From: Pleurodeles waltl
Taxonomy: Eukaryota > Chordata > Amphibia > Caudata > Salamandridae
DNA: 64,000 bases
Direction of reading: 5' to 3'
Assembly (NCBI RefSeq): GCF_031143425.1
Contig: NC_090447.1
Coordinates: forward strand, 23,595,426-23,659,425
The number at the start of each line of letters is the position of its first letter. The stretch's first letter is position 1. A model generated the notes under the pieces. That model made no database searches and was not told the origin of the DNA. It saw only the letters and a program-made list of their open reading frames with translations. Below, one piece after another: positions 24,470-35,201 of the stretch. Made by a program: the position numbers and the translations under genes.

Positions 24470-25017
24470 GGCCCTCATTACAACTTCGGCAAAACTGCGG
24501 GCGCCAGTATAGCGCTGGCGGTATATCTGGCTCCCTATTATGACTTTACCGCTGGGCCAGCGGACGGTAACAGTGTTTCCGTCTACTGGGCCAGCGGAAA
24601 AGTCACATCAAAACTGCAGCCGGCTCGTAATAGAGCCGGCGGCAATGTTGATGTGCAGTGGGTGCAGTAGCACCCGTCACGCATTTCACTGCCCGAAATT
24701 CGGGCAGTGAAATGCGTGATGGGGCTGTGCCTGGGGGCCCTTGCACTACCCATGCCAAGTGCATGACAGTGCAGGGGACCCCAGGGGCACCCCAAATCCC
24801 CCTTACTACCAGCCTTTCCATGGCGGTGTTTACCGCCGTGGACAGGCTAGCAGTTAGGGATTATGACCGCCAGGCAGAAGCCTGGCGATATGTTGTAGGG
24901 GCCGGTGGTATGGCCGTGGCTAATGCGTCACGGTCACAATAGCTGGTGTAACACCGCCAGCCTGTTGGCGGTGTTACCTCCAGCTTACCGCCGGCCACCA
25001 GGGTCGTAATGAGGCCC
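24470..25017. mobile_element. Nested MITE with GGCCCTCATTAC termini
   Basis: The left end GGCCCTCATTAC and right end GTAATGAGGCCC are imperfect inverted repeats (one mismatch in 12). Flanks are AAA on both sides (24467-24469 and 25018-25020), or CAAAG on both sides if the termini are set one base inward. The same terminus GGCCCTCATTATGAC begins the Harbinger-type element at 29456, so this is probably its non-autonomous relative. The interior is rich in CGCTGGCGG/CCGCCGG palindromes. Inserted into the 24118-26837 element, hence younger. Confidence 0.75.
24678..24718. repeat. 41-bp near-perfect palindrome inside the MITE
   Basis: The left arm CACGCATTTCACTGCCCGAA is followed by one central A and then its exact reverse complement. 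It would form a 20-bp hairpin without loop. Confidence 0.9.
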
Positions 25018-26890
25018 AAAGTCTCTTTCAAGCACAAAGTACCTGGTTCGCATGCAAAATCTCCACAAAGAACTGCAGAGGAGGAGATGCGTGGAAACAA
25101 AGGGGGTGTGCGTCTATTTCTCGGGCCGCACACAGCAATGCGTCGTTTCATTTTCTTGCAGGGACGGCTGCATCCGGCACTCAGTTGTGGATCCTCTTCG
25201 GGTTGCAGGGTTTTCAGACACCCTGGGGACGATGCGTGGATTTCCTGCACTGGCAGGACAAAGTCACCGGAGCTGCGTCGATTCGGTGGGTGTTGCGTCA
25301 AATGTTCTACCGCACGGCAGGTGCTGCGTCGATTTCTCTCTGGAAGTCGGGCTGCGTTGTTCCGGTTCGGCTGTGCGTCGATCTGGTGGGCTGTGCGTCG
25401 AATATCCGGTCGCTACGCTGGGGCTGCGTCGTTCTCCTTTGGCGTGCGGTGAATTTTTCACCGCAGTGCAGACTGTGCATCGTTTCTGGCAGGCTGTGCA
25501 TCGAATTTTGCCGCACAAGGAGTCCTTCTTGTAGAGATTAAGTCTTTTTGGTCCTGAGACTTCAGGGAACAGGAGGCAAGCTCTATCCAAGCCCTTAGAC
25601 AGCACTTCTTCAGCACAGCCAGACAGCAGCAAGGCAGCAGGGCAACAGCAAGGCAGAAGTCCTTCACAGAAAACAGACAGGTGAGTCCTTTGGGCAGCCA
25701 GGCAGTTCTTCTTGGCAAGATACAGGTTCTGGTTCAAGTTTCTTCTCCAAGAAGTGTCTGAGTTGGTAGGGGCAGAGGCCCTGTTTAAATACCCAAATGT
25801 GCCTTTGAAGTGGGGGAGACTTTAAAGAGTGGCTTAGAAGCGCATCAGGTCCACGTTCAGTTCAATCCTGTCTGCCAGAGTCCCAGTAGGGGGTGTGGCA
25901 GTCCTTTGTGTGAGGACAGGCTACTGTCCTTTGACATGTAAGTGTCAGGCCCTCTACCCTCCCAGCCCAGGAAGACCCATTCAAAATGGAGATGTATGCA
26001 AGTGGGGCTGATTATCCTGTGTTTGGGGTGTGTCTGAGAGAATGCACAAGGGAGCTGTCAACTAGACATAGCCAGTCTTGGATTGTAAGGCACAGAAGGA
26101 TTTAAGTACAGAGAAATGCTCACTTTCTAAAAGTGGCATTCAAAAATGGTAATATTAAATCCAACTTCACCAGTCAGCAGGATTTTGTATCACCATTCTG
26201 GCCATACTAAATATGACCTTCTTACTCCTTTCAGAACAGCAGCTACCACTCAAACAATGTATGAGGGCAGCCCTAATGTTAGTCTATGAAGAGAGCAGGC
26301 CTCACAGCAGTGTAAAAACGAATTTACAAGTTTTACACTACAATGACATGTAAACTACACAGGTACATGTCCTGCCTTTTGCCAGCACACTGCCCTATGG
26401 GTTACCTAGGGCATACCTTAGGGGTGTCGTATATGCAGAAAAAGGGGACTTTCAGACTTGGCAAGCACTTTTAAATGCCAAGTCGAATTGGCAGTGAAAC
26501 TGCACACACAGGCCTTGCAATGGCTGGCCTGAGACAAGGTTAAGGAGCTACTTAAGTGGGTGGCACAATCAGTGCTGCAGGCCCACCAGTAGCATTTAAT
26601 CTACAGGCCCTGGGCACACATAGTGCACTTTACTAGGGACTTATAAGTAAATTAAATAATCCAATTGGGTATGATCCAATGTTACGATGTTTAAAGGGAG
26701 AGAGCATACGCACTTTAGCACTGGATAGCAATGGTAAAGTGTGCAGAGTCTAAAAACCAGCAAAACCAGTATCTAAAAAGTGGAGGGAGGAAGGCAAAAA
26801 GTTAGGGGTGACCACGCTAAGACTGTCAGGTCTAACACATATATATGTATATACACACATGTATATTCATACAGGCATGTACACACACAA

Positions 26891-26894
<4 letters not shown>

Positions 26895-26973
<79 letters not shown>
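26895..26973. repeat. (TA)n microsatellite, ~79 bp
   Basis: Uninterrupted AT dinucleotides for about 39 repeats, preceded by a CA/TA-rich stretch (26850-26894). Confidence 0.98.
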
Positions 26974-26977
<4 letters not shown>

Positions 26978-29265
26978 ACTGTGAGTAAACATACATTTGT
27001 TAAACAGGCTTAAAGAGTATGTGTATAATTTATTAGAATGAAATATTAACAATACATATTTTTTAAAGAACTATACATTTCTAGAATATTCACATAATCA
27101 GATTATAAATATTTATCGACACAGGCATATGCAGTCCATTGCTGTTTGAATATGGTGGTTATGAAGGAAAGAGCCAACCCTTGAGTGGGCTTCTGAAGAC
27201 AAGATAGTTATCTGTGGATCTTATATTTGGGGGTAATAAATTCCATAGTTTGTCTGCTTGAACTGAGAAGGATGTACCACCTATTGTCTTTTTCTTGTAT
27301 GGTGGTGTTCTAAGGTGGGGTACCAATCTTGAGCGGAGGTTTCTTTGCTGAAAGTATTTGGTTATTTTGTTTCTGATGAAAAGCAGTCCTGTTCTGTGTA
27401 TAGCTTTGTGGATCGTCTGGTAAACGGTAACCAGTGTAGTGCTCTCAAGGCAGGGGAGATGTGGGCCTGTGGCTTTATATGTAATAGTAGCCTGGCAGCG
27501 GAGTTCTGAATAGATTGTAGTTTTTTCATAATAGATAGGATGATCCATGGTAGAGGCCATTGGCATAATACAGTTTAGATATTACAAGAGAGATAGTAGC
27601 CTGCACCTAGTGTGGTAATCCGAGGTGAGGCAAGATCCGTTGCAGAGTCTTCAAGGTGATGAAGTTTGATCGTGCTAATTTGTCCACTTGGGCCTTAATT
27701 GTTAACTTGGAGCCAATGCTAATTCCAAGGTTTTTAGCTTTGTTGGATACTTGAGGAGGTGGCCCTAGATCGTCAGGCCAGGTGCACAGTCACCACATGT
27801 GGGTATTTCCATTTTGGAATCATTCAGTTTGAGATGGCTCCAAGTCATCCACTGATCAACAGCTCTGAGGCAACTGAAGATTTGTGAGTTTTCAATGTCT
27901 TTGGGGCATTCCAATTTAAGTAGTATTTGTGTGTCATCTGCACAGTTGTAGCATGTGAGTTGAAAATCATTGATCAATTCTGGTCCCCTTTGAGGACCTC
28001 TGCTTTTGTGAGGTAGGGTTTGGACGAGAAGGGGGGAGAATAGATAATATTAGTTCTGTTTTGAAGGTAGAAAGGAAGCCAGTCAAGAACAGTCACTTCT
28101 ATGCTGGCTTTATGGAGTCTTTGACTTAAGGTGTTATGGTCAACCGTATCAAAGGCACTTGAGAGGTCCAAGAGAAGTAGTGCAGCAACTCCACTGCGGT
28201 CAACTATGCTTTTAAGATCATCCCAGTTTCCTATAAGCAACGATTTACTGCGTCTTCCTAGGCAGAATCCAGTTTGGTAGCCTGAAAACATGAAGTTGCC
28301 TTCAATGAATTGTGACATTTGGGCGAATTATGCTCTTTCTATCAGTTTGCCCAGGAAGGGTCCATTTGTAATTGGTCTGTAGTTCTTGGGGTCATGCGGG
28401 TCTAGGTTTATTCTCTTTAAAAGTGGTCATATGTATGCCTTTTTCAGGTTTTCAGTAAAAGTTCTGGTAGTTAAAGAGTTATTGATGATTCTTCTTACAG
28501 GTGCGGCAGCAAAAGTAGATAAAAGAATGTCCTTAAAGATGTGTGATGGACAAGGGTCAGAAGGGCAGCTGGAAGGCCTGCTTCTTTTGACCAAATCCAT
28601 AAATTCATATTGTGATTTTTGTTTGAAGGAGTGGAGAGGCTGGGTTGGTTTACTCTTGGAGGGGATTTTAGGAAACGTGTTGGTGTTGATGGCTTTCTTC
28701 TGTTTTAAATAGGAGTCCAATGTGTCTACTTTGGCTGTTTAATGAATTGACAGTTTGTTTGTGAAATCTTGAGTAGTGGGATGACTTCCTTCCATGTATT
28801 TAGGTTTTCGAAATTCATTGAGAATTGTACAAAATGTTTTAGTTGCAGATTTAATATTTTGAATTCTGCCTGAGTAGTACCTTTTTTTAGCTTTTTTGAT
28901 TGATGATTTGTATATTCTGATTAGGTTTGCGTAGCTTAAGTTTGTCTTGAATGTTTTTTGTGCCAGGTCCGTTGCAGCCTTCTGATTTGTTGCTTTATAT
29001 TTTTAAGATCTGTGTTTCTCCTAAGTATTGGTTTTATTTTGTCCTGCTTGGTTTTTCAGAGTGGTATTAGAATATCCAAAAGCTTCCTGTAGCCACTCAG
29101 ACAGTTTTGGGACAGAATTTATTGTGTTTAGATCTGTGTTGGCTGTTAGTTCTGTTTCTAAGTCTTCAAAACTGAGTTTGCTCTATGGTTGATATATGTA
29201 TGTATGTAAGGTGCTATGAGGTGTGTTAATTTGTGGTATTTTACGTCGGAAAGTTACTAAATGGT
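26974..29265 (-). mobile_element. LINE of the L2/CR1 group, 5'-truncated and decayed
   Basis: Minus-strand translations show, in the expected order, the linker before the reverse transcriptase (about 29160-28720), the RT fingers/palm and the C-terminal domain ending at about 27159. The 3' UTR probably runs to about 26974-27000, next to the (TA)n tract, which could be its tail. The 5' side is cut at 29265, where an LTR-type terminus begins. No endonuclease domain is visible. Confidence 0.82.
27159..29160 (-). pseudogene. L2/CR1-like reverse transcriptase pseudogene
   Basis: Reverse transcriptase of a non-LTR retrotransposon that would copy its own RNA at a nicked target. Landmarks on the minus strand: SCPSDPCPSHIFKD and IINNSLTT (about 28600-28470, RT motif 0/1); YQTGFCLGRRS followed by LLLLDLSSAFDTVDHNTL (28270-28120, catalytic motif A, Asp in LDLSSAFD); CADDTQILLKLE (27955-27900, catalytic motif C with Cys replacing the usual Tyr of YADD); LKLNDSKMEI (27850); and the terminal LWNLLPPNIRSTDN with FRSPLKGWLF (about 27250-27165), typical of L2/CR1 C-termini. 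Motif A and motif C are in different frames (frameshift between 28000 and 27977), and stops separate the other parts. It cannot make an active enzyme. Confidence 0.88.
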
Positions 29266-29455
29266 TGTAAGAGGCTGGCCTGTGTGTGGTGGGTACTTAT
29301 GGTACTTACACCTTATACCAGGTCCGGTTATCCCTTATTAGTGTAGTGTAGGCAGTTTCTAGAAGTCAGGCTCTCTAGAGGTAGCTGTGGATGAGCAGCC
29401 AAGGCTTATCTAGGAGACCTGCATAGCTCATGTAATACCACTGTAGTCACACTTA
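29266..29455 (+). mobile_element. LTR-type element, 5' piece (interrupted)
   Basis: Starts TGTAAGAGGCTGGCCTGTG, matching the start TGTAGGAGGCTGGACTGGC of the complete element at 47797; both continue with GTACTTACACCTTATACCAG / GTACTTGCACCTTGCACCAG and TTATCCCTTATTAGTGTA. It breaks at 29455, where a Harbinger-type terminus begins. Continuation pieces are at 32110-32392 and 35202-37157. Confidence 0.85.
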
Positions 29456-31417
29456 GGCCCTCATTATGACATTGGCGGTAAATCCCACTTGCCGCAATGC
29501 TGACCTCCGCCAACATACCGCCGCCGCCACGGATATCCATTCACCATATTATGACACAAACACACCAATCCGTCACTATTCAGCCACACACACAAATCCT
29601 CCACACCAAAGGTCAGTGATAAACTGGCGGTATCCAAACCGACACCATTACGCCAACAGAACAACGCCCATCACATTATGGCCCACGAATCACCATGGCG
29701 GACATTCAAGGGCGGTAAACCATTGGCGGTACATACTGTTGCGCTCAAAATACACACACACATACAAAACAACATTACATTGGTCAATTTGAATAACACA
29801 CACCTGACACCCATACAAAACCCACACCCACAACACTATAAAACACACACCCTCATTACCCACAACCCTTTACGAACACTAAAAAAAGGCAAGAGACAGA
29901 CACCATGACTACAGACAAACCCAAAGATACACACCACCTACACCTCTACACAAACCACGCACCCAACATCACACACCCCAACACATCACCCTACACACCC
30001 TCACCTACACACCTCACACAACAACCATGGCACCACAGATTCTCAGAGGGGGAGCTAAGGGCCATGGTGGAGGAAATCATCAGGGTAGAGCCAAAGCTAT
30101 TTAGAGCACAGGTGCAGCAGATATCCATTGCTAGGAAGATGGAGCTATGGCGGAGGATCATGGACAAAGTCAACGCTGTGGGACAGCATCCATGAACAAG
30201 GGACAACATCAGGAAGAGGTGGAATGACCTACAGGGGAAGGTGTGTTCCATAGCAGCAAGATACCAACTTGCTGGACCGAGGACTGGTGGTGGACCCCCA
30301 CCTCCTTCATCACAACTAACAACATGGGAGGAGCAAGTCTTGGCAGTCATGCATCCTGAGGGCCTGGCCGGAGTAGCAGGAGGACTGGATTCTGATAAGT
30401 CAACTTCATATTACTACTACCCCCCCTGCCTGCATGCCATCACATACCATCACTCTCACTCCCATCACTCCACCGCCTTCCACACACCCCACCATCACAT
30501 CCCACCCATTCACAATGCCAAGCCCTGCATGCGCCACCAGTGCATGGACATCACTCACAGCCCTGCATAGACACATATCACCAAAGCATGCACACTAGAG
30601 AGAATCAGCTAGCCCACCATATGCCAACTTACACAAGTTAAAGCTGCCAGGGCAAATACAACCAAAGAGGACAATCCACTGATGCACAATATGTCACACA
30701 CAGAAACAATAACACGGCATTTACATCCCCACAGGTATCCCAGCCAATGTCAGCGGTGTGGAGGTGCCAGCGCTATCCAGTCCACCAACTGAAGAGGCCC
30801 ACAGTGATGACAGCAACTCTGGTCGCCTGGATCTGGATGACCAACCTGGCCCATCAGGGACCTCTGGACAGTCAATTACCCAGCCACAGTCACACACCAC
30901 CACAGAGCCTCCCCCTTCTGGAAACACCACCATAGCACCCACCCAGCGTACCCATACCTCTGTCCCCAGGACACGTTGATCAGCAGTGTGTCCACCACTA
31001 CAGGGACCACAGGGCACACCTCATACCCAAGACAATCAGGGGTCAGTGGCAGTGGGCACACGGTTCAGGGGACAGAGGCACAGGCCAAGAGGGAAACTGG
31101 GAGGAGTGCTGTATGCCAGGGGGAGGACAGGACCAGGGAACCGACTCACCAGGAGGCACTGACCGAGATCCTGGGAGCCTATCAACATTCCCAGGATACA
31201 CTGGACCAGATCATGGACAAAGTGCAGGAGAAAATGCGGCTGCAGGAGGGACAGTACCAGGGGATCAGGGAGGACTTGCAGGCCATCAAGACCACCCCTC
31301 TTTTCTCCATTGCAGGGGTGCTGGCAGACATGGGCAACATTATGAGGGAGGCAGTCTCACACCAGTGGGCCCCTGCCACTGGCCAGATATCTGAACTGTC
31401 TTCCACCTCCGCTGCCA
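29456..31417 (+). mobile_element. PIF/Harbinger-type DNA transposon, left part
   Basis: Starts GGCCCTCATTATGACATTGG directly after TTA (29453-29455), the 3-bp target preferred by Harbinger elements. It continues with a GC-rich palindromic leader (CATTGGCGGTAAA, CCGCCGCCGCCACGG) and an ACACAC-rich 5' untranslated region, then a two-exon Myb/SANT-like gene (29905-31470). The DDE transposase gene and the right terminus are not present; the element is followed by a 47-bp inverted repeat and foreign sequence. It is inserted in the LTR-type element of 29266-37157. Confidence 0.8.
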
Positions 31418-31479
31418 CTTCATTACTGTGTGGGGTAGGTGTGTGCAACGCCAGCACAGACTTCCCTTACTCCCTCTGA
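29905..31479 (+). pseudogene. Harbinger Myb/SANT-like DNA-binding protein pseudogene
   Basis: PIF/Harbinger elements encode, besides the transposase, a Myb/SANT-like protein that carries the transposase to the nucleus and the element ends; vertebrate NAIF1 derives from one. Exon 1 (to 30394) holds the trihelix-like domain: FSEGELRAMVEEIIRVEP, ARKMELWRRIMDKVNAVG, then NIRKRWNDLQGKV and TTWEEQVLAVMHPEG. Exon 2 starts at 30735 after CCCCACAG and reads IPANVSGVEVPALSSPP, then an acidic Ser/Pro-rich linker and a C-terminal helical part (QEALTEILGAYQHSQDTL, DQIMDKVQEKMRLQEG). The phases of the two exons fit (1 + 2 bases). Defects: stop TGA at about 30193-30195 (probably from CGA), donor ATAAGT instead of GTAAGT at 30395, and a frameshift near 30975 between the linker and the helical part. 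The true start is uncertain; the first in-frame ATG is 29905, but the domain begins about 40 codons later. Confidence 0.85.
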
Positions 31480-31628
31480 CATTCTCTTTCCTTCTCTGAT
31501 GGTGCAGTAGAATGTGCACAGTTCACACGAACGACAGCGGAATGCTAATCCATCTGCAATGGACCTGTTTCTCCTCTAGGAGAAGTCTGTGCTGGCGTTG
31601 CACACACATACTCCACACAGTAATGAAG
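31418..31628. repeat. 47-bp inverted repeat with 117-bp spacer
   Basis: The arm at 31418-31464 (starts CTTCATTACTGTGTGGGGTA) is the reverse complement of 31582-31628 with two mismatches in 47. It sits exactly where the Harbinger-type Myb frame ends and unrelated DNA begins. It could be a template-switch or inversion scar, or the termini of a 211-bp insertion. Confidence 0.92.
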
Positions 31629-32109
31629 ATGTGACCGAGGCTTATTATGGTCATCGGATTTCCTTTGTAGTTCATGCTATGGCAAAACTTTTCCACTCAT
31701 CATTGACCTTTGGAATTTAATAGTACAACTTGATACTTCCACAAGTTGGAGCCTTGAAAAAGTCAATTTTGACGAAACACGTGTCGGCTGTTGCTCTTCT
31801 TCAAACATGAGATTGATATTGGCTTCTTGACACCACGCCCATTGTGTATTATTGGGTCAGGTGAAGTGTTTCCTGAGACAACACAGAGGAATACATTTAT
31901 ATTTTCATGTATCTGCGATGTGCCGTGGTTCTTCTTCTCTGTACGAATTACAAGGTGACAGGTTTTGCGCCCTGTGCCTGGGTGCTATAACCACTTGAGC
32001 ACTCCTTCCTGCAATAAGAGACTTTATTACCATGGACTCTATACGTATATCCTAGCTTATGCCTGGATGTGCGCACCATCTACACACAGCCACAATTTTT
32101 GTTGTATTT
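31629..32109. other. Foreign segment with GACGAAACACGTGTCGG module
   Basis: About 480 bp between the inverted repeat and the resumption of the LTR. It contains CCTTGAAAAAGTCAATTTTG then ACGAAACACGTGTCGGCTG (31752-31790), a hairpin (GTCAATTTTGAC) followed by GAAAC, similar in layout to modules at 39227 and 60721. No coding frame. Confidence 0.5.
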
Positions 32110-32392
32110 TGTGTTAATACACACATTATATACACTAATATCCAAAAATAGGCAATAAAATAGTTAGAAAACAGTGCAATAAGTGAAAATCATACTAGTT
32201 AGAAATGGGCCTGGGGGAACACAAATCATATACTAAAAAAATGGAATGCAAATGTCAGTTTCCCACCTATGCAAGTGTAGTGTGTAGAGGTGCGCTAGGA
32301 GTATTAGAAAACACCAAAGGTAAGTAATAGAACCCACCTCAGAGCCCAGGAAAGTAGAAGTAAATCACAGTAACTTTCCTAGAACACACAAG
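32110..32392 (+). mobile_element. LTR-type element, middle piece
   Basis: Text such as TTAGAAAACAGTGCAATAAG and CACAAATCATATACTAAAAA matches the complete element at 48145-48235 (TTAGAAAACAGTGCAAACAA; CACAAACCATATACTCCAGA). It ends in AGAACACACAAG (32381-32392), the left copy of the target duplication of the inserted LINE. Confidence 0.8.
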
Positions 32393-35201
32393 TCAGTCAA
32401 AATTTAGTTTATTAGTTAATAAAAACCATAAAACTGTAGAATCTGTCCCTCACCGTGGAAAGATACAAAAACATTATAACCTTTGATAATACATAATACA
32501 CACACTCCTCATTTGATTTAGACATATAAAACATAGATTCAAATTATAATTAAATAATAAGAGGGCAAAGTCTATACCATGGGTGCATAAACCCCTCGGG
32601 TGGCTGTTTATGAGTGCGAAAACATAATTACAATCTTAATTACAACAACATATGCGTCCCGTGAACCCCTCATATGACTGTTTGTAGATGTACAGATGGA
32701 TAACCTGTTTTATATTTTAAAAACATGGCTGGGTACTTCTGTACATGATTCCTAGCTCCAGACTCTTCAAAGAGCCATTGATAAAATTGTGCTAGCACAC
32801 GATCCCTACACCGTTCTTAAGATTCTGGGGGAGACAGAGGTGAGTGAGATAAGAGTTTCCAAAAATTGGACCAGCCTAATGTTTAGAATATCGCGTCTGG
32901 GATCAAGTGCTTCAATTAAGGCATGTCTACATGTTCTGAGCCCTAGATTGTTAAATTCATTCTTCAATTTTTTTTTCCTTTGAGTCACCAAGGCGGGGGA
33001 GATACAAACCACATGCTCCAATGTATCTACGGCCAAGTGGCATAGACCACATTCCTGGTTGCCACTTTGTGTCTCATTCTTCCATTTGGGTTGAAAATCG
33101 AGCGTGGGCATATCCCCTAACCTTAATTTTAAAAAATGTTGTTTAATTCTCAGGGCATATGGCGTGGCCAGTAATAATTATTCCCTGTGCACAGTATACG
33201 ATTTAAGGACTAATCAGCCGTGCAACCTTTTGGCCAGTTCCTCCTTGTCTTCTAGCCAGCTGAGCAATTTGCTTGATTTGTTCACCACCTTCTTAAATGC
33301 TGGACAGGACTGTGACAGGTCCTAGGCATCTGCAAGATCTAGCCGCTTAAGGCCTATTTCCAGGTATTCCTTATAGTTACTTTGCCTCTTTCTAGGTTGA
33401 TTTTGTGTCATACTAGTTTGGCCAGCGTCCCATTAGGGGCTTGCCGCAACTTATGACACCACTTGACAAATGCCGCTGGTCTCGCTATAGTCTGCTTTAC
33501 TAGGAAGAATTCTAATCTGACCTGGGCTGGTGAAGCCACTCTGGGTAGATGGAAAATGTGCTCATATGATTTTCCAGGAGTCTATCCAAAAGTGTTGTCC
33601 CCGTCCACCTCATCATCTCCGTACCATAAGCAAGTGTTGGCAGTAGTTTTACTCTCATTACTGCTGTTAAAGGCTTAAGGGAGTGCCCACGAATGGTCTT
33701 GGCTAGGGTTCCAAACGTGTGATAAGTGAGTGTATCTTGTTCGTTATTCCTTCTCTGTGACATGCATAGTTTCCTCTAAAATCTATTGTGACCCTTAGGT
33801 ACCTATAGGTGGCCTCCTCCTCTATTGTCTTGCTTTTTAGGTACCATTTGCGCTGATTAGAGGGCCTGCAATTGAGGACAATAATTTTAGTTTTGTTCTG
33901 ATTTATTTCCAGCTCATTTATTTTAGTATACTCCTCTAGGCTATCCATCAGTTTACGCATCCCTACTTTGGTATTACTTAACAGGAGCAGGTTGTCCGCG
34001 TAGAGTATGTTGGGTAGCTGATATCCCCCTATGGTGGGCGAGTGGGCGGATAGACTATTTAGCCTTGTGGAGAGATCTGCACCATAAAGATTAAAAAGTA
34101 GCAGAGCTAGAACACAGTCCTGTTTCAGACCGGCTGCTGTTTTAATAGCCCTGAATAAATGTGTGCCATCCCCGAGTTTTACCTTTACCCATGTGTCCGA
34201 GTATAATTGTTTTATAGCATTTAAAGTGTTTGGGGGTAGCCCCCATAGCTGTAGTTTGTCCATAGGTTACTACGGGGTACACAATCAAATGCTGCTTTAA
34301 AGTCAACAAAGCACATAAATAGTGGAGTCCCAGTTGCCTTTGCCATATTGATGGTCAGACCCAGAGTCAGGAGGTTCGTTATTGTCCCTTGGTTTTTGAC
34401 AAACCCCATTTGATTTATTGGAAGCTTCCCATTTTCCGCTGCCCATGATTCAAGGTGCTGCAACATGCGTGTAGAGAAGTATTTAAGATCCACATCTAGG
34501 AGGGCGATTAGTCTATAATTATTTGGGGAGGCGACCGTTCCCCCTTTGTATATCGGGTGGATTATTGAGCCCATTCCAACTTGCTGGGGCTTTTCCAGTT
34601 GACAAAGAATAGTTAAATAATACTGCCAGAAACTCTGCCCATCTTTTCATTGATTCTTTGAATATTGTTTGTGGTAAACCAGTTGGGCCAGGCGCACAAT
34701 CAGATCTGGAATTCCCAATGATCTTTGTTATCTGTGATACGGTGACCTCCAGAGTATTCATGTCATCTTTCTCCCGTTGAGTTTGCATTTCTCTTCCAAT
34801 GTTACATTCCCTGAAGAGAGTTTTCAAGAAACTGGCCCAAACTTCTTCAGTTATATTCACGTTATATGCAGTGGATTTTGGACCTTTTTGGATGTCATTA
34901 TCCAGCCTCCAAAAGCGTCTTGAGTCAGATAAACCTGCTGCATAATGTAATTTAGCCCAAAGTATTTCCTGCTGGAGATTTTTAAAGCACCATTTTTCCT
35001 TTTTTTGGGAGTTTCCTTTGATCTTGGAGTGTGCTGATGAGTGCTCCATCCTCGGGGGCTCTTCACAATTGCCTGAGCAGCTTACAAATAGCTGCTTTAT
35101 TTATACAGATTGCACGTGGCCACTGTGCGTCCTCCAATACTCCAATTTAACTCCCTTTCTGGTTTTTACCGGAGGCTGCTGGCTAGTAAGGTCCTTAGTA
35201 A
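32393..35201 (-). mobile_element. LINE insertion with 12-bp target duplication
   Basis: A 2.8-kb non-LTR retrotransposon, minus strand, interrupts the LTR-type element. The 12-bp duplication AGAACACACAAG flanks it exactly (32381-32392 and 35202-35213), as produced by target-primed reverse transcription. The 5' end (at 35201) lies within or just before the RT-domain linker, so it is 5'-truncated; the 3' UTR of about 400 bp lies at 32393-32800 (T-rich on the minus strand). Confidence 0.92.
32806..35066 (-). pseudogene. LINE reverse transcriptase and C-terminal zinc-knuckle pseudogene
   Basis: Minus-strand landmarks in order: CAPGPTGLPQTIFKESMKRW with LAVLFNYSLSTGKAPASWNG (about 34700-34570, RT motif 0); NNYRLIALLDVDLKYF and MGFVKNQGTITNLLTLG (34520-34370); FMCFVDFKAAFDCVPRSNLW (34320-34270, motif A, Asp present); GLKQDCVLALLLFNLYGADL (34125-34065, motif B, degenerate from GxxQGxxLxPLLF); NILYADNLLLLS (33995-33960, motif C, second catalytic Asp replaced by Asn); LEINQNKTKI (about 33905); and a C-terminal zinc knuckle CGLCHLAVDTLEHVVC (C-x2-C-x8-H-x2-C, about 33050-33000). 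At least three frame changes occur (34574/34519, 34263/34221 and 33763/33703). The domain order suggests an I/Jockey-like clade; the family is not certain. It differs from the L2-type LINE at 27-29 kb. Confidence 0.85.

Larger units (their letters stand above)
24118..26837 (+). mobile_element. LTR-type element, probable solo LTR or non-autonomous, with CATAT target duplication
   Basis: The element starts TGTTAGAAATGGGG (24118) and ends CAGGTCTAACA (26837). The ends form the inverted pair TGTTAG/CTAACA, the usual terminal form of LTRs. It is flanked by a perfect 5-bp duplication CATAT (24113-24117 and 26838-26842), as expected for retroviral-type integrase. No gag or pol frame is present; the 2.72 kb include a nested MITE of about 548 bp (24470-25017), so the original insert was about 2.2 kb. 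A stretch at 25130-25520 consists of irregular GCTGCGTCGATT-like units. Its length and lack of genes fit a solo LTR of a large salamander Gypsy-type element; a non-autonomous LARD is the alternative. Orientation is arbitrary. Confidence 0.8.

Noticed and set aside
25009..25534. Overlapping 118-160-codon frames as genes
   Set aside because: They lie inside the LTR-type element; repetitive GCTGCGTCGATT composition keeps several frames open.
31752..31790. Functional hammerhead ribozyme
   Set aside because: The CUGANGA core is altered (CTTGAAAAA) and no stem III or cleavage-site context could be assigned; kept only as a shared module.
32393..35201. Same LINE family as 26974-29265
   Set aside because: Motif spacing, the region around motif A (FVDFKAAFD versus LDLSSAFD) and the C-terminal zinc knuckle versus the WNLLPPNIRS tail show two different LINE clades.
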